This document shows, piece after piece, positions 25,793 to 34,721 of a DNA stretch of 64,000 nt. A program made the position numbers and the translations under genes. Under the pieces are notes generated by a model, which saw nothing but the letters and a program-made list of their open reading frames with translations, searched no databases and had not been told where the DNA came from. The stretch comes from Vibrio sp. STUT-A11 (lineage in GTDB: Bacteria > Pseudomonadota > Gammaproteobacteria > Enterobacterales > Vibrionaceae). The stretch covers positions 3,162,001-3,226,000 of the forward strand of contig NZ_AP026763.1 of assembly GCF_026000435.1 (NCBI RefSeq). Reading direction: 5' to 3'. Numbering within the stretch: position 1 is the first letter of the stretch; every line of letters begins with the position of its first letter.

Positions 25793-26193
25793 TGAAACAT
25801 CCTTTCAGAAGCATGTATTGTCGAAAATGTATCACTGTTTTTTCAAACGTGCTTGAGCAAATTGTTACTCTTTTTATCTTAGCCGCTCTTTTGACACATT
25901 ATTTCGAAGATACAGTGCCGATATTGAGCGAAGTGATTGCTCAGATTGGTAAAAAACACGGCGTATTAAAAGTAATCCACTCGTTGACCTGCGAGCAATA
26001 AATACCAGCCGATCGTCTTCCTGAACAGCGACGAAGGAGCGTGATTCAGGATCTTCTATCCGGGCACTTTGCTATCAAAAAATATTTCTATATCTTCTCA
26101 GCACACTGATATCAGATTCCTAGTCTCGTTAGAACTTGCTGGAATGACCCGAGAAGCGTCGTTAAGCGAATGGCATTTATCTATCTAAGGGAA
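25793..26193. other. Non-coding gap upstream of ompR
   Basis: 401 bp containing the ompR ribosome-binding site (AAGGATG on the minus strand just before the start), a presumed ompR promoter I could not place with confidence, and repeat copy B (26014-26149). A 69-codon reading frame on the plus strand here has no ribosome-binding site or recognisable family and is not called. Confidence 0.5.
26014..26149. repeat. Dispersed intergenic repeat, copy B
   Basis: A 136-bp element in the same orientation as 23496-23630. The left end has CGTCTTCCTGAACAGCGACG, the right end has AGATTCCTAGTCTCG and GGAATGACC, and the middle is the most diverged part. The two copies flank the envZ-ompR pair. Confidence 0.7.
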
Positions 26194-26493
26194 TTACTCG
26201 TTCAGTTCCCACTCAGTTTCGCTACTGGCTTGCAATTTTTCTTTTTGAGTACTTTTTTCAATTTCTGCATGTAATTTCTGGCGTTGCTCCTCTCGAATAC
26301 ACTCACTTTGTACCGAAGCTAACGCACGTTCGAGGCCTTCAATATGCTGCTCTTTACCTTGCACTTTGGCGTATTCAAGCTGCTGCTCGACAGCAAACTC
26401 TTTTGCTTCACACCCTTTTAGTTCTTGTTGGGAAAACGCAGAAAATGAACATCCTACGGTTAATACGGTACCACTAATCACTGCTCTCATCAT
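26194..26493 (-). CDS. DUF1090 family small periplasmic protein
   Basis: A 99-residue exported protein. The signal peptide ends near CSFSAFSQ, and the mature part has the DUF1090 pattern: GCEAKEFAVEQQLEYAKVQGKEQHIEGLERALASVQSEC, with two cysteines bracketing a helical hairpin. E. coli YqjC is of this type. Function unknown. It lies alone between the ompR promoter region and greB on the same strand. Confidence 0.75.
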   Translation of the reverse strand: MMRAVISGTVLTVGCSFSAFSQQELKGCEAKEFAVEQQLEYAKVQGKEQHIEGLERALASVQSECIREEQRQKLHAEIEKSTQKEKLQASSETEWELNE

Positions 26494-26591
26494 TTATGTG
26501 CTCCTATAAAAACGCTCAATGTCTTTCGTCTCAGGATGAATGAGGATGTCGGTTAAACATGGTCGGAACATTCGCTCACTGACCAGCCACT

Positions 26592-27095
26592 CTAACTAGG
26601 GTTTGTCGCATCGGGGCTGGATAGGTTGTACTCAATCGAGTTAATAAACCACTCTTTATCTCCATCGGGCGTCCTGACCGTAAACTCTTCATCGACTTGT
26701 TTTTTTAGCATCGCGCGTGCCATGGGTGAGTCGATAGAGATATAGCCTTTAGCATCGCCATAGATCTCTTCCGGCCCGACAATACGAAACTTCTTCACCT
26801 CACCCGCTTCATTTTCGATCTCGACCCAAGCTCCGAAGAAGACCTTGCCTTCTTGTTGAGGTGAGTAATCCACGATGGTCACTTCAGGTAAAAACTTTCT
26901 GAGAAAACGAACGCGACGATCGATTTGACGCAATAATCGTTTATTGAAGGTGTAATCTGCATTTTCAGAGCGATCGCCCAGACTGGCCGCCCAAGTCACT
27001 ATCTTGGTGATCTCAGGTCGCTTTTCGTTCCAGAGGTAATCGTGCTCTTGTTTGAGTTTGTTATAGCCTTCACGCGTAATCAGCTTAGTTTTCAA
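26592..27095 (-). CDS. greB: Transcript cleavage factor GreB
   Basis: A 167-residue RNA polymerase secondary-channel factor that rescues backtracked complexes. The N-terminal coiled-coil finger carries LGDRSENADYTFNKRLLRQIDRRVRFL, with the acidic tip pair (E, D), and the C-terminal domain has the FKBP-like fold ending EWFINSIEYN. The longer basic finger typical of GreB rather than GreA (RRVRFLRKFL) is present. ompR-greB-tex neighbourhood matches other gammaproteobacteria. Confidence 0.96.
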   Translation of the reverse strand: MKTKLITREGYNKLKQEHDYLWNEKRPEITKIVTWAASLGDRSENADYTFNKRLLRQIDRRVRFLRKFLPEVTIVDYSPQQEGKVFFGAWVEIENEAGEVKKFRIVGPEEIYGDAKGYISIDSPMARAMLKKQVDEEFTVRTPDGDKEWFINSIEYNLSSPDATNPS

Positions 27096-27223
27096 TTTTT
27101 CTCCTTGGGAGACGGGTGATTTTCGTTTGGTTTATGCCCCGGCTCTAATTCTGAGATTATACCAATCACAATACGTAAAACACGGGGCGACGTTGGCGTT
27201 CAGCCGACAAATTGACTGAGTTT

Positions 27224-29104
27224 TTACTTTTTGACATCCGATTTTTTCGTCACGATGTAATTGGTATCACTCGACACCACCACACCATGCTTCAAAAAGT
27301 TTTTACCCAAAATCATGCTGTACTTAAAACGCTCTCTGTCCTGAAGGTTGACCTCTATTTTCTTCTCCAGATCGCCCAGTTTCACGTGCATTTTAACCAC
27401 TGGCCTGACGTTGGTTTTTTCGCCCTTCTTCGCGGTAATGTGCATGACATTGACCACTTCGCGAGTCAGCTGTTTTTTCACGCCATAATCGTTTTCGTAA
27501 GTGAAGCTCACCATGTCTTTGCCGTCTTTCTCAAATTGCTTAATATCGGTGGCGCTGATTGAGCTGACATCAGCCCCCGTATCCAGCTTCACCGGGAACA
27601 ACATCCCTTCCACTTCAGCCACTTCAATATGACCAGCCCGGAATAATGGTTTAGCGTCCAAGAGGTGATCCGCACGCGTATTCAGCAATACACCACCTTC
27701 TTCCATATCATGACCAAAGACGAAAAACGGTTGGGTTTCGTCGTTCTCCAACACATCAATGGCAAATTCTATCGACTTCTCTGTATTGCCAAACACAAAA
27801 TTCCCTTCAACCACAGGGCGCACCATATCGCCCACTTTTAGCTTTTTCACAACAGGTTTGGTGATTTTTTCTTCTTTGCCCTGTTCATTGGTTAAGTAAT
27901 AGGTCGCTACCTCATCTTTACCTTGTTCGCTCAGCTCAAAGCCATGCACGCGAAGAAGCGGAGTTTTGACGGTAAACGTTGGGTAGGCTGGTACGGAGTA
28001 ACCATCGATAACGAGTGTCTCCTCAGGAGAAACCACCAGAGGTTTGGCTTTCAGAGCACTCTTAAAGGTCTTCTCAACACCACCAAGCAGGTTTTCTTTA
28101 TCGGTATCGACTACAAAGTGCTGGCTAACCACATCGTTACCTAAGCGAAGCTGCGAGCTAAAATTGCTGCGATCACGCAAATACACCAACCAGTGCTGAG
28201 TTTCGCTTTCCGACACTTTCACAGGTAAATACACCAGTGGTCGCTCACCTTTGGTCGTTTTAAGCATACGAATCAGCGGTAGTGTCATCGGGTGTCGCTT
28301 ACCGCTTTCACCCTCCAAGATGAAGGATACTAGCTTAGCCTTCTTATCTACTTTGATGTCCAGAGCATGCGCATTGGTGTAGCGACTGCGGGTCGAAATA
28401 CTCACCTTGTAAGGAATACCTTCAACAGAGACAAGCTCTTGCTTACCAATCATTTTGGCCTTGGGTTGCTGCTGCAGGTAGTCATATCCGGCAAACACCC
28501 ACGCATTATCTTTCAGATAGGTTTTACCAATCAAAATCGGTGCAGAAAACTGCTTACGTGCGGTTAAGTTCACAACGGTATCAACGGTATGACCGGCTAT
28601 TGTCATCGGCATTTTTACGTTTGGGCGCAATATCGGTTTTGTACTGGTGCGGCTGCGAATCGCACTGATGCGTTCCAGATCATCGGTGATTGTGATCTGT
28701 TTACCCGTGTAAGGGTGCTGAATGGTAAAGCTCACTTTGACTTGATACGGCTCGAACGTCCCATCATCCCATTTGGCTTTAGTGCCGCCAAGATCATCGA
28801 CGATTGCCCAGAGTAACTCGTTATCTTTCAAGTTAGAGAACTCTGGGTTAGAGCTGCTGACATGAATATTCTCGGCATGCATCGACGTGGTATCTGCCCC
28901 CGTATCGATCTTGCCCATAAATGGCACATCACTTAACTCTGGAATCTCGCTGTAATAGACACTTTCCACCCGACCTAACACCAGTTTGTTATCGAGTTGG
29001 TAGATTGGATCTTGAGTGGTCGCGGAAAGAGATTGCGCCCAGCTAAGCGGTGCAAAAAGTAAGGCACTGGTAAGCGCCAAAGCCAAAGACATTTTTTTCA
29101 TCAT
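27224..29104 (-). CDS. Periplasmic protein with four tandem retropepsin-like (Zn_protease/DUF family) units
   Basis: A 626-residue exported protein (signal peptide about 1-23, ending SWA). Unit 1 (about 44-205) has KIDTGADTTSMHA with Asp67, and unit 4 (about 490-612) has KLDTGADVSSI with Asp508. Both are the aspartic-protease-like DTGA motif of the putative ATP-dependent zinc protease family (PF05618), whose known structure resembles a retropepsin. Units 2 (about 221-333) and 3 (about 362-475) align by eye with the same fold but carry STRSR (237-241) and KTP (380-382) in its place. Family members are often annotated as RimK-associated; no ATP-grasp ligase gene is nearby. Enzymatic activity is unproven. 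It is followed by greB on the same strand and divergent from tex. Confidence 0.8.
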   Translation of the reverse strand: MMKKMSLALALTSALLFAPLSWAQSLSATTQDPIYQLDNKLVLGRVESVYYSEIPELSDVPFMGKIDTGADTTSMHAENIHVSSSNPEFSNLKDNELLWAIVDDLGGTKAKWDDGTFEPYQVKVSFTIQHPYTGKQITITDDLERISAIRSRTSTKPILRPNVKMPMTIAGHTVDTVVNLTARKQFSAPILIGKTYLKDNAWVFAGYDYLQQQPKAKMIGKQELVSVEGIPYKVSISTRSRYTNAHALDIKVDKKAKLVSFILEGESGKRHPMTLPLIRMLKTTKGERPLVYLPVKVSESETQHWLVYLRDRSNFSSQLRLGNDVVSQHFVVDTDKENLLGGVEKTFKSALKAKPLVVSPEETLVIDGYSVPAYPTFTVKTPLLRVHGFELSEQGKDEVATYYLTNEQGKEEKITKPVVKKLKVGDMVRPVVEGNFVFGNTEKSIEFAIDVLENDETQPFFVFGHDMEEGGVLLNTRADHLLDAKPLFRAGHIEVAEVEGMLFPVKLDTGADVSSISATDIKQFEKDGKDMVSFTYENDYGVKKQLTREVVNVMHITAKKGEKTNVRPVVKMHVKLGDLEKKIEVNLQDRERFKYSMILGKNFLKHGVVVSSDTNYIVTKKSDVKK

Positions 29105-29314
29105 GATTATCCCTATGAGCTAAGGTATGTTCTTTAGTTGATAATCGAGGATATAAGTTCTCAATTTAATTAAAGTTTTGACACAAACCTGACTGATGTC
29201 CACCAGCGCCCGGTAAATTTTTGTGTTGCTAATTTAAAACATTGTAAATTCATCGAATGACCCCAATGTTTATATCAATAATGAAACTCAACTGAATAGA
29301 AAGAGAATACACGG

Positions 29315-31645
29315 ATGAGCCAAGCTATCTGTCGCATGATTGCTCAAGAGCTAAATGTTCGCTCAGAGCAAGTCAACGCTGCTGTCACCCTAATCGACGA
29401 CGGGAACACGGTCCCTTTTATCGCGCGTTACCGTAAAGAGGTGACCGGTGGACTTGATGATACCCAACTGCGTACGCTAGACAGTCGCCTGTCATATCTG
29501 CGTGAACTGGACGACCGTCGTCAGACCATTCTGAAATCTATCCAGGAGCAAGGTAAGCTGACGTCTGAGCTGGAAAAAGAAATCACTCAGGCAGACAGTA
29601 AAACTCGTCTCGAAGATCTTTACCTGCCTTACAAACCTAAACGTCGCACCAAAGGCCAAATAGCAATTGAAGCCGGTTTAGAACCACTCGCTGACGCTCT
29701 GTGGAATCATCCACAAACTGAGCCAGAAAGCGAAGCCAGCAAGTACCTTGACGCAGATAAAGGTGTCGCGGATATCAAAGCGGCATTGGATGGCGCACGT
29801 GCCATCATTATGGAACGTATCGCCGAAGACGCCAATCTGCTAGAAAAGATTCGTGTACATCTGAACCGCAATGCAGAGCTCGTTGCTCGGGTTGTCGAAG
29901 GCAAAGAGAATGAAGGTGAGAAGTTTAAAGACTACTTCAGCCACAATGAGCCTCTCAGCAAAGTGCCATCACACCGCGCTCTTGCGATGCTGCGTGGCCG
30001 TAACGAGGGTTTCCTTACCTTGGCAATGAATGCCGACCCAGAACAGGAAGAAGGCGTTCGTCAGTCTTACTGCGAAACCATTATTGCAGACCATTATGGC
30101 GTGACCCTGAGCAATGCACCGGCAGATACGTGGCGTAAACAGGTAATCAGCTGGGCATGGCGCATCAAAGTGTCGATGCACATGGAAACCGAGCTGATGG
30201 GTGCGATGAAAGAGCGTGCAGAAATCGAAGCGATTGATGTGTTCGCTACCAACCTGAAAGATTTATTAATGGCAGCGCCAGCAGGTCCACGTGCTACGCT
30301 AGGTCTGGATCCGGGTCTGCGTACTGGTTCTAAAATCGCTGTGGTTGATTCCACAGGTAAGGTACTGGCAACTGAGACTATCTACCCTCATCCACCGCAA
30401 AAACAATACGATAAATCTGCTCAGATTGTGGACCAATTGGTACGCAAGTTTAACGTTGATTTGATCGCGATTGGTAACGGTACGGCTTCTCGCGAGACTG
30501 ACAGCTTTGTCGCAGACATCATTAAACGCGGCAACCTGAAAGTACAAAAGATCATGGTCAGCGAAGCTGGCGCATCGGTTTACTCAGCATCCGAATTGGC
30601 GGCGAAAGAGTTCCCGAATATGGACGTTTCACTGCGTGGCGCTGTTTCTATTGCCCGTCGTTTGCAAGATCCTCTGGCCGAGCTGGTGAAAATCGATCCG
30701 AAATCGATCGGTGTGGGTCAATACCAACATGACGTCAGCCAATCGATGCTGGCAAAACGTCTGGACGCAGTGGTAGAAGACTGTGTAAACGCCGTGGGTG
30801 TTGACGTCAACACTGCATCGGCTGCTCTATTAACTCGCGTAGCGGGCCTGTCAACGACCATCGCACAGAACATTGTTGATTTTCGGGATGAAAACGGCCG
30901 CTTTGACGCGCGCACCACACTGAAAAAAGTGCCTCGCTTAGGGCCAAAAGCCTTTGAACAGTGTGCTGGTTTCCTGCGTATCATGGATGGCAAAAACCCG
31001 CTGGACGCCTCTTCGGTTCACCCGGAAGCCTACCCAGTGGTCAAAACCATTGCAGCGAAAAACAGCAAAGACATTAAAGCACTCATCGGTGATACAACGT
31101 TCCTGAAAAGCTTGCATGCTGTGGATTATACTGACGACAGCTTTGGTGTTCCAACGGTGACCGACATCATCAAAGAGCTGGATAAACCGGGCCGTGACCC
31201 TCGCCCTGAGTTTAAAACCGCGACCTTTGCTGATGGCGTAAATACCGTGGCGGATCTTGAGCCAGGCATGATTCTGGAAGGTGTTGTCTCAAACGTGGCT
31301 AACTTTGGTGCATTCGTTGATATCGGTGTCCATCAAGACGGATTGGTACACATCTCAGCACTGACGGATCGCTTTGTCTCTGACCCGCGTGAAGTGGTCA
31401 AAGCGGGTGACATCGTCAAAGTAAAAGTGATGGAAGTCGATGTTCAGCGTAAACGTATTGCTCTGTCGATGCGTCTTAACGATGAGCCGGGCCAGGACAA
31501 TCGCAGCCAGCGTTCTGATGCGCCGCGTCGTAATGATCAGCAACGTCGCCAACCACGTCGTGATAATTCCTCATCAAATAATGCATTAGGAAATAACGCA
31601 ATGGGTGGCGCTTTTGCCGCGGCTTTTGCCAAGGCGAAAAAGTAA
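29315..31645 (+). CDS. tex: Tex family RNA-binding transcription accessory protein
   Basis: A 776-residue nucleic-acid-binding protein. It has the N-terminal Tex region (MIAQELNVRSEQVNAAVTLIDDG, PFIARYRKEVTGGLDD), a central YqgF/RNase H-like domain (LGLDPGLRTGSKIAVVDSTGK near residue 330), helix-hairpin-helix repeats (about 500-560), and a C-terminal S1 domain (GMILEGVVSNVANFGAFVDIGVHQDGLVHIS, about 650-720). The tail is low-complexity, rich in R, Q and N. Complete, and the usual neighbour of greB. Confidence 0.96.
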   Translation: MSQAICRMIAQELNVRSEQVNAAVTLIDDGNTVPFIARYRKEVTGGLDDTQLRTLDSRLSYLRELDDRRQTILKSIQEQGKLTSELEKEITQADSKTRLEDLYLPYKPKRRTKGQIAIEAGLEPLADALWNHPQTEPESEASKYLDADKGVADIKAALDGARAIIMERIAEDANLLEKIRVHLNRNAELVARVVEGKENEGEKFKDYFSHNEPLSKVPSHRALAMLRGRNEGFLTLAMNADPEQEEGVRQSYCETIIADHYGVTLSNAPADTWRKQVISWAWRIKVSMHMETELMGAMKERAEIEAIDVFATNLKDLLMAAPAGPRATLGLDPGLRTGSKIAVVDSTGKVLATETIYPHPPQKQYDKSAQIVDQLVRKFNVDLIAIGNGTASRETDSFVADIIKRGNLKVQKIMVSEAGASVYSASELAAKEFPNMDVSLRGAVSIARRLQDPLAELVKIDPKSIGVGQYQHDVSQSMLAKRLDAVVEDCVNAVGVDVNTASAALLTRVAGLSTTIAQNIVDFRDENGRFDARTTLKKVPRLGPKAFEQCAGFLRIMDGKNPLDASSVHPEAYPVVKTIAAKNSKDIKALIGDTTFLKSLHAVDYTDDSFGVPTVTDIIKELDKPGRDPRPEFKTATFADGVNTVADLEPGMILEGVVSNVANFGAFVDIGVHQDGLVHISALTDRFVSDPREVVKAGDIVKVKVMEVDVQRKRIALSMRLNDEPGQDNRSQRSDAPRRNDQQRRQPRRDNSSSNNALGNNAMGGAFAAAFAKAKK

Positions 31646-31668
31646 ATTCCGTTAAAAACAAAAAAGAA

Positions 31669-31706
31669 AACGCTCCAGTCAGTTAGCTCTGACTGGAGCG
31701 TTTTTA
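31669..31706. terminator. Bidirectional terminator after tex
   Basis: Fourteen-base perfect stem (AACGCTCCAGTCAG with its complement), 6-base loop, T-run on the plus strand and an A-rich flank that gives a T-run on the minus strand. It serves convergent tex and the downstream minus-strand gene. Confidence 0.9.
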
Positions 31707-31727
31707 TTTGAGTAGAGTGTTGAGTTA

Positions 31728-32192
31728 TTACAATACTGCTATCACGTCTGACGGCGTATGAGGCGCGACCGAATGACCATAATGAAACTTGATCACTTTC
31801 CTGCGCCTTTCCATCAATCCTTGATAGATCGCAGCATCCAGAATGCGCTTTGGTAAGCGAAAGCGTATCGTATAGCCTTTGCCCTGTTCTTCACTGTACG
31901 ACTTGAGCGCAAGTAATCCGAAAAGCCGTTCTAACGTATCGGCTGGTTCTTCAGAGTAACCAGCGTCAACTTCAGGCTCCCCTTCATAACTGGGGTGCTC
32001 AGAAGGGTCCCAAGCAGACTGACGTCGCCGTTTGTCATCCCCTTTTACTCGGCGCTCAGCACTGGTTTTGGCCAATGCCGTCGTTGGCGTCACAGGCTCC
32101 CGGACTTTGTTATCACGAGCCGCTTGCTCCGTTTGCACATTCACGGACGGGGCGATCAATGGCACACTTACGTTGGTCGGTGACACAATCAT
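31728..32192 (-). CDS. Uncharacterised protein, largely disordered N-terminus
   Basis: A 154-residue protein I do not recognise. Residues 1-85 are low-complexity and charged (many K, R, E, P), predicted disordered. Residues about 86-150 look folded, with TLERLFGLLALKSY, GYTIRFRLPKRILDAAIYQGLMERRRKVIKF. GAGGAGGG lies upstream of the ATG at 32192, so the start is well supported. It is 113 bp downstream of bioH on the same strand. I recall Vibrio homologues being labelled Lon protease-like, but no Lon motif is visible here. Confidence 0.65.
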   Translation of the reverse strand: MIVSPTNVSVPLIAPSVNVQTEQAARDNKVREPVTPTTALAKTSAERRVKGDDKRRRQSAWDPSEHPSYEGEPEVDAGYSEEPADTLERLFGLLALKSYSEEQGKGYTIRFRLPKRILDAAIYQGLMERRRKVIKFHYGHSVAPHTPSDVIAVL

Positions 32193-32305
32193 TGCGAACC
32201 CTCCTCAGAGTCGCCCACTCGTCTATGCCGCTAGCAACTACAGCCTAGCTCAAACCCTATATCGACCACTTTTTAAACAACTTGAGTTTTTTGCCCCACG
32301 AACCG

Positions 32306-33073
32306 TTAGCGGACAGCAAATTCTCGAACTTGAGCACAAAATGCGTCATGTTCGGTCATAAACGGCGCATGAGAAGACTGGCCGAAGATGCTATGCTCAG
32401 TGTGTGGCAGCTGTTGATTGAGATCGCTGGCGACTTTAATCGGCACCAGTCCGTCTAGTCGTCCATACAAACGCAACATCGGCATGGTCAGCGACGTAAG
32501 CGCATCGCGCAGATCAACATCAGCCAATATGTTTAACCCTACCAGCAGTGAGTCTGGATTCGGCTGAGGGCGAGAGAGCACCGCTTGCTTAAGCAGTTTG
32601 ACGTCTTTACGCGCGGATGGGCTGCCCATTGCTTGCAGCGCCATAAAACGCTCGATTGTGAGTGAAAAATCTTCCAGCAACTGCTCGGTAAAAGCACTCA
32701 AAACCTTAGGTTGAATACCACGCCATGTTTTCTCTGCCGCAAATTTAGGAGAGCTCGCCACAGTGATGAGTTTATTCACGCGCTCTGGTGCATTAAGCGC
32801 AATATGAGTCGCCACCAAACCGCCTAATGACCAGCCCAGCCAAACCGCTTTGTCTGGCGCGTCTTTTAGCACCATCTGAGCAATCTGAGCTAAATCTTCG
32901 CCATGATGTTCAGCGCTGTGGCCGTATCCTGGAAGGTCAACCACGTGCACCCGAAAACTGGACTGAAGGGACTCGATGGTTTGTTGCCAAACCGCGCCAT
33001 TCATTCCCCAGCCATGCAGCAACACCAAATCTGGCCCCTGACCAAACGACTGCCAGTGTAAATTCGTGCTCAT
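32306..33073 (-). CDS. bioH: Pimeloyl-ACP methyl ester carboxylesterase
   Basis: A 255-residue alpha/beta hydrolase that releases pimeloyl-ACP from its methyl ester in biotin synthesis. Motifs: LLHGWGMNGAVW (oxyanion region, about 17-28), nucleophile GWSLGG, the acid in RLDGLVP, and the histidine in FGQSSHAPFMTEHD. ATG 33073 (MSTNLHWQ) is chosen; a GTG six codons upstream would swallow the GGGAGA ribosome-binding site. It is divergent from comF, the same pairing as bioH-gntX in E. coli. Confidence 0.94.
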   Translation of the reverse strand: MSTNLHWQSFGQGPDLVLLHGWGMNGAVWQQTIESLQSSFRVHVVDLPGYGHSAEHHGEDLAQIAQMVLKDAPDKAVWLGWSLGGLVATHIALNAPERVNKLITVASSPKFAAEKTWRGIQPKVLSAFTEQLLEDFSLTIERFMALQAMGSPSARKDVKLLKQAVLSRPQPNPDSLLVGLNILADVDLRDALTSLTMPMLRLYGRLDGLVPIKVASDLNQQLPHTEHSIFGQSSHAPFMTEHDAFCAQVREFAVR

Positions 33074-33157
33074 GCTCTCAATCTCTCCCACTTAACTTAT
33101 TCCTTACGCTTACATCCCGGCGTTAGTCTGTGAAAAACCTCAGCCTGAATAAGTTGT

Positions 33158-33880
33158 ATGTTATCTCATCACTGGCAAAACATCATGCATCATGTGCTCG
33201 GCAGCCAATGCGGCTTGTGCAGGTTGCCTCTGGACACATCGCAACTGCCTAACCCACTTCGCTGGTGTAGCCATTGCTTTCAGTACCTTAATCCAATTAA
33301 AAGGTGCCAACAATGTGGTTTGGCTATGCAGGAAACAGAAATAGACGATTCAGTGTGTGGCGAGTGTTTAGCCGACCCGCCTCCCTGGCAACGACTCATC
33401 ACTCTCGGTGACTATGCGTTTCCTCTGTCTCGCGAGGTTCAACGCTTTAAAGATCATGGCGAGAGTTGGCACGTCGACGCGCTGACTCAGTTGCTTGCCA
33501 CTCGTATTACCGCGCCCGCTCCGCTTATCACCAGCGTTCCGCTGCATTGGCGACGCTATTTATCGCGCGGATTCAATCAAAGTGATGTGCTCGCCAGACA
33601 CTTGGCAACCCATCTGGATAGCCATTTTGACCCCAAATTATTTCGTCGAATCAAATACGCAGATTCCCAACGAGGCCATAAAAAATCTAACCGGGAGCAA
33701 AATTTACAAGGGGCATTTGTGCTCAATAAGAAGCCGATATTTGAACACGTAGCGATTGTCGATGATGTCGTCACAACGGGCAGTACGGTACGACAATTAT
33801 GCCAATTACTACTTGAAGTTGGTGTAGAAAGCATCGATATTTACTGCATCTGCAGAACACCTGCTCCTACTTCGCTCTAG
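33158..33880 (+). CDS. comF: ComF/GntX family phosphoribosyltransferase-like protein
   Basis: A 240-residue protein with an N-terminal zinc-binding cluster (CGLCRLPL, CSHC, CQQCGLAM, CGEC, residues about 19-70) and a C-terminal phosphoribosyltransferase domain with PRPP motif VAIVDDVVTTGST. Homologues are GntX/ComFC; ComF is needed for natural DNA uptake in several bacteria, including Vibrio relatives, which would fit a competent Vibrio. It lies between bioH (divergent) and nfuA (same strand, 96 bp). Confidence 0.88.
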   Translation: MLSHHWQNIMHHVLGSQCGLCRLPLDTSQLPNPLRWCSHCFQYLNPIKRCQQCGLAMQETEIDDSVCGECLADPPPWQRLITLGDYAFPLSREVQRFKDHGESWHVDALTQLLATRITAPAPLITSVPLHWRRYLSRGFNQSDVLARHLATHLDSHFDPKLFRRIKYADSQRGHKKSNREQNLQGAFVLNKKPIFEHVAIVDDVVTTGSTVRQLCQLLLEVGVESIDIYCICRTPAPTSL

Positions 33881-33976
33881 ATCGCTTTACTATGCCTTAT
33901 CAGCAAAAAAACTAGATCCATACGCCAACAAGAGTAGAATAGCAGCAGTAACCTACAAATTTACTCGGGTATTGTC

Positions 33977-34561
33977 GTGTCAAATATTACTATTACAGAA
34001 ACTGCGCAAACGCATTTCGCTAATCTTCTCGGTCAACAGCCAGAAGGGACTAACATTCGTATTTTCGTTGTAAACCCAGGTACACAAAACGCTGAATGTG
34101 GTGTGTCTTACTGCCCACCTGAAGCGGTGGAAGGAACCGACACAGTGCTCCCATACAGCGGCTTTTCAGCATACGTTGATGAGTTGAGCCTGCCATTCCT
34201 TGAAGACGCTGAAATCGACTTCGTTACAGACAAAATGGGTTCTCAACTGACGCTAAAAGCGCCAAACGCTAAAATGCGCAAAGTGTCTGATGATGCGCCG
34301 CTTGTTGAGCGTGTTGAATACGCTATCCAAACTCAGGTGAACCCACAGCTTGCTGGCCACGGCGGTCACGTAAGTCTGGTGGAGATCACTGATGAAGGTG
34401 TGGCTATCGTTGCATTTGGTGGTGGCTGCAATGGTTGTTCAATGGTCGACGTAACACTGAAAGAAGGTATCGAAAAAGAACTACTAAACCAGTTCTCTGG
34501 TGAACTAACTGCGGTTCGCGATGCTACAGAACATGATCGTGGTGACCACTCTTACTATTAA
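33977..34561 (+). CDS. nfuA: Fe-S biogenesis protein NfuA
   Basis: A 194-residue iron-sulphur carrier. The N-terminal degenerate A-type domain (about 1-100) lacks the usual ligand cysteines, and the C-terminal Nfu domain has the CNGC motif that binds a 4Fe-4S cluster. The start is GTG at 33977, giving MSNITITETAQTHF, in line with E. coli NfuA. Gene order bioH-comF-nfuA matches E. coli bioH-gntX-nfuA. Confidence 0.96.
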   Translation: MSNITITETAQTHFANLLGQQPEGTNIRIFVVNPGTQNAECGVSYCPPEAVEGTDTVLPYSGFSAYVDELSLPFLEDAEIDFVTDKMGSQLTLKAPNAKMRKVSDDAPLVERVEYAIQTQVNPQLAGHGGHVSLVEITDEGVAIVAFGGGCNGCSMVDVTLKEGIEKELLNQFSGELTAVRDATEHDRGDHSYY

Positions 34562-34721
34562 GGTAAGTACTGTCATTGAAAATGGGAGACTCAGGTCTCC
34601 CGTTTTTGTATCTAGCATTCGCCAGAGCGATAAATTCCAGCTAGCAACTCAGGCAGACTTTTCATATATTAAGAATCTTACGCACCTCGTAAAAACCCAA
34701 CGACACCAAGGAGCCAGCGCT

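Noticed and set aside
25792..26001. 69-codon plus-strand frame divergent from ompR
   Set aside because: Begins within the ompR start region, no Shine-Dalgarno, no known family, although a short hydrophobic stretch is present.
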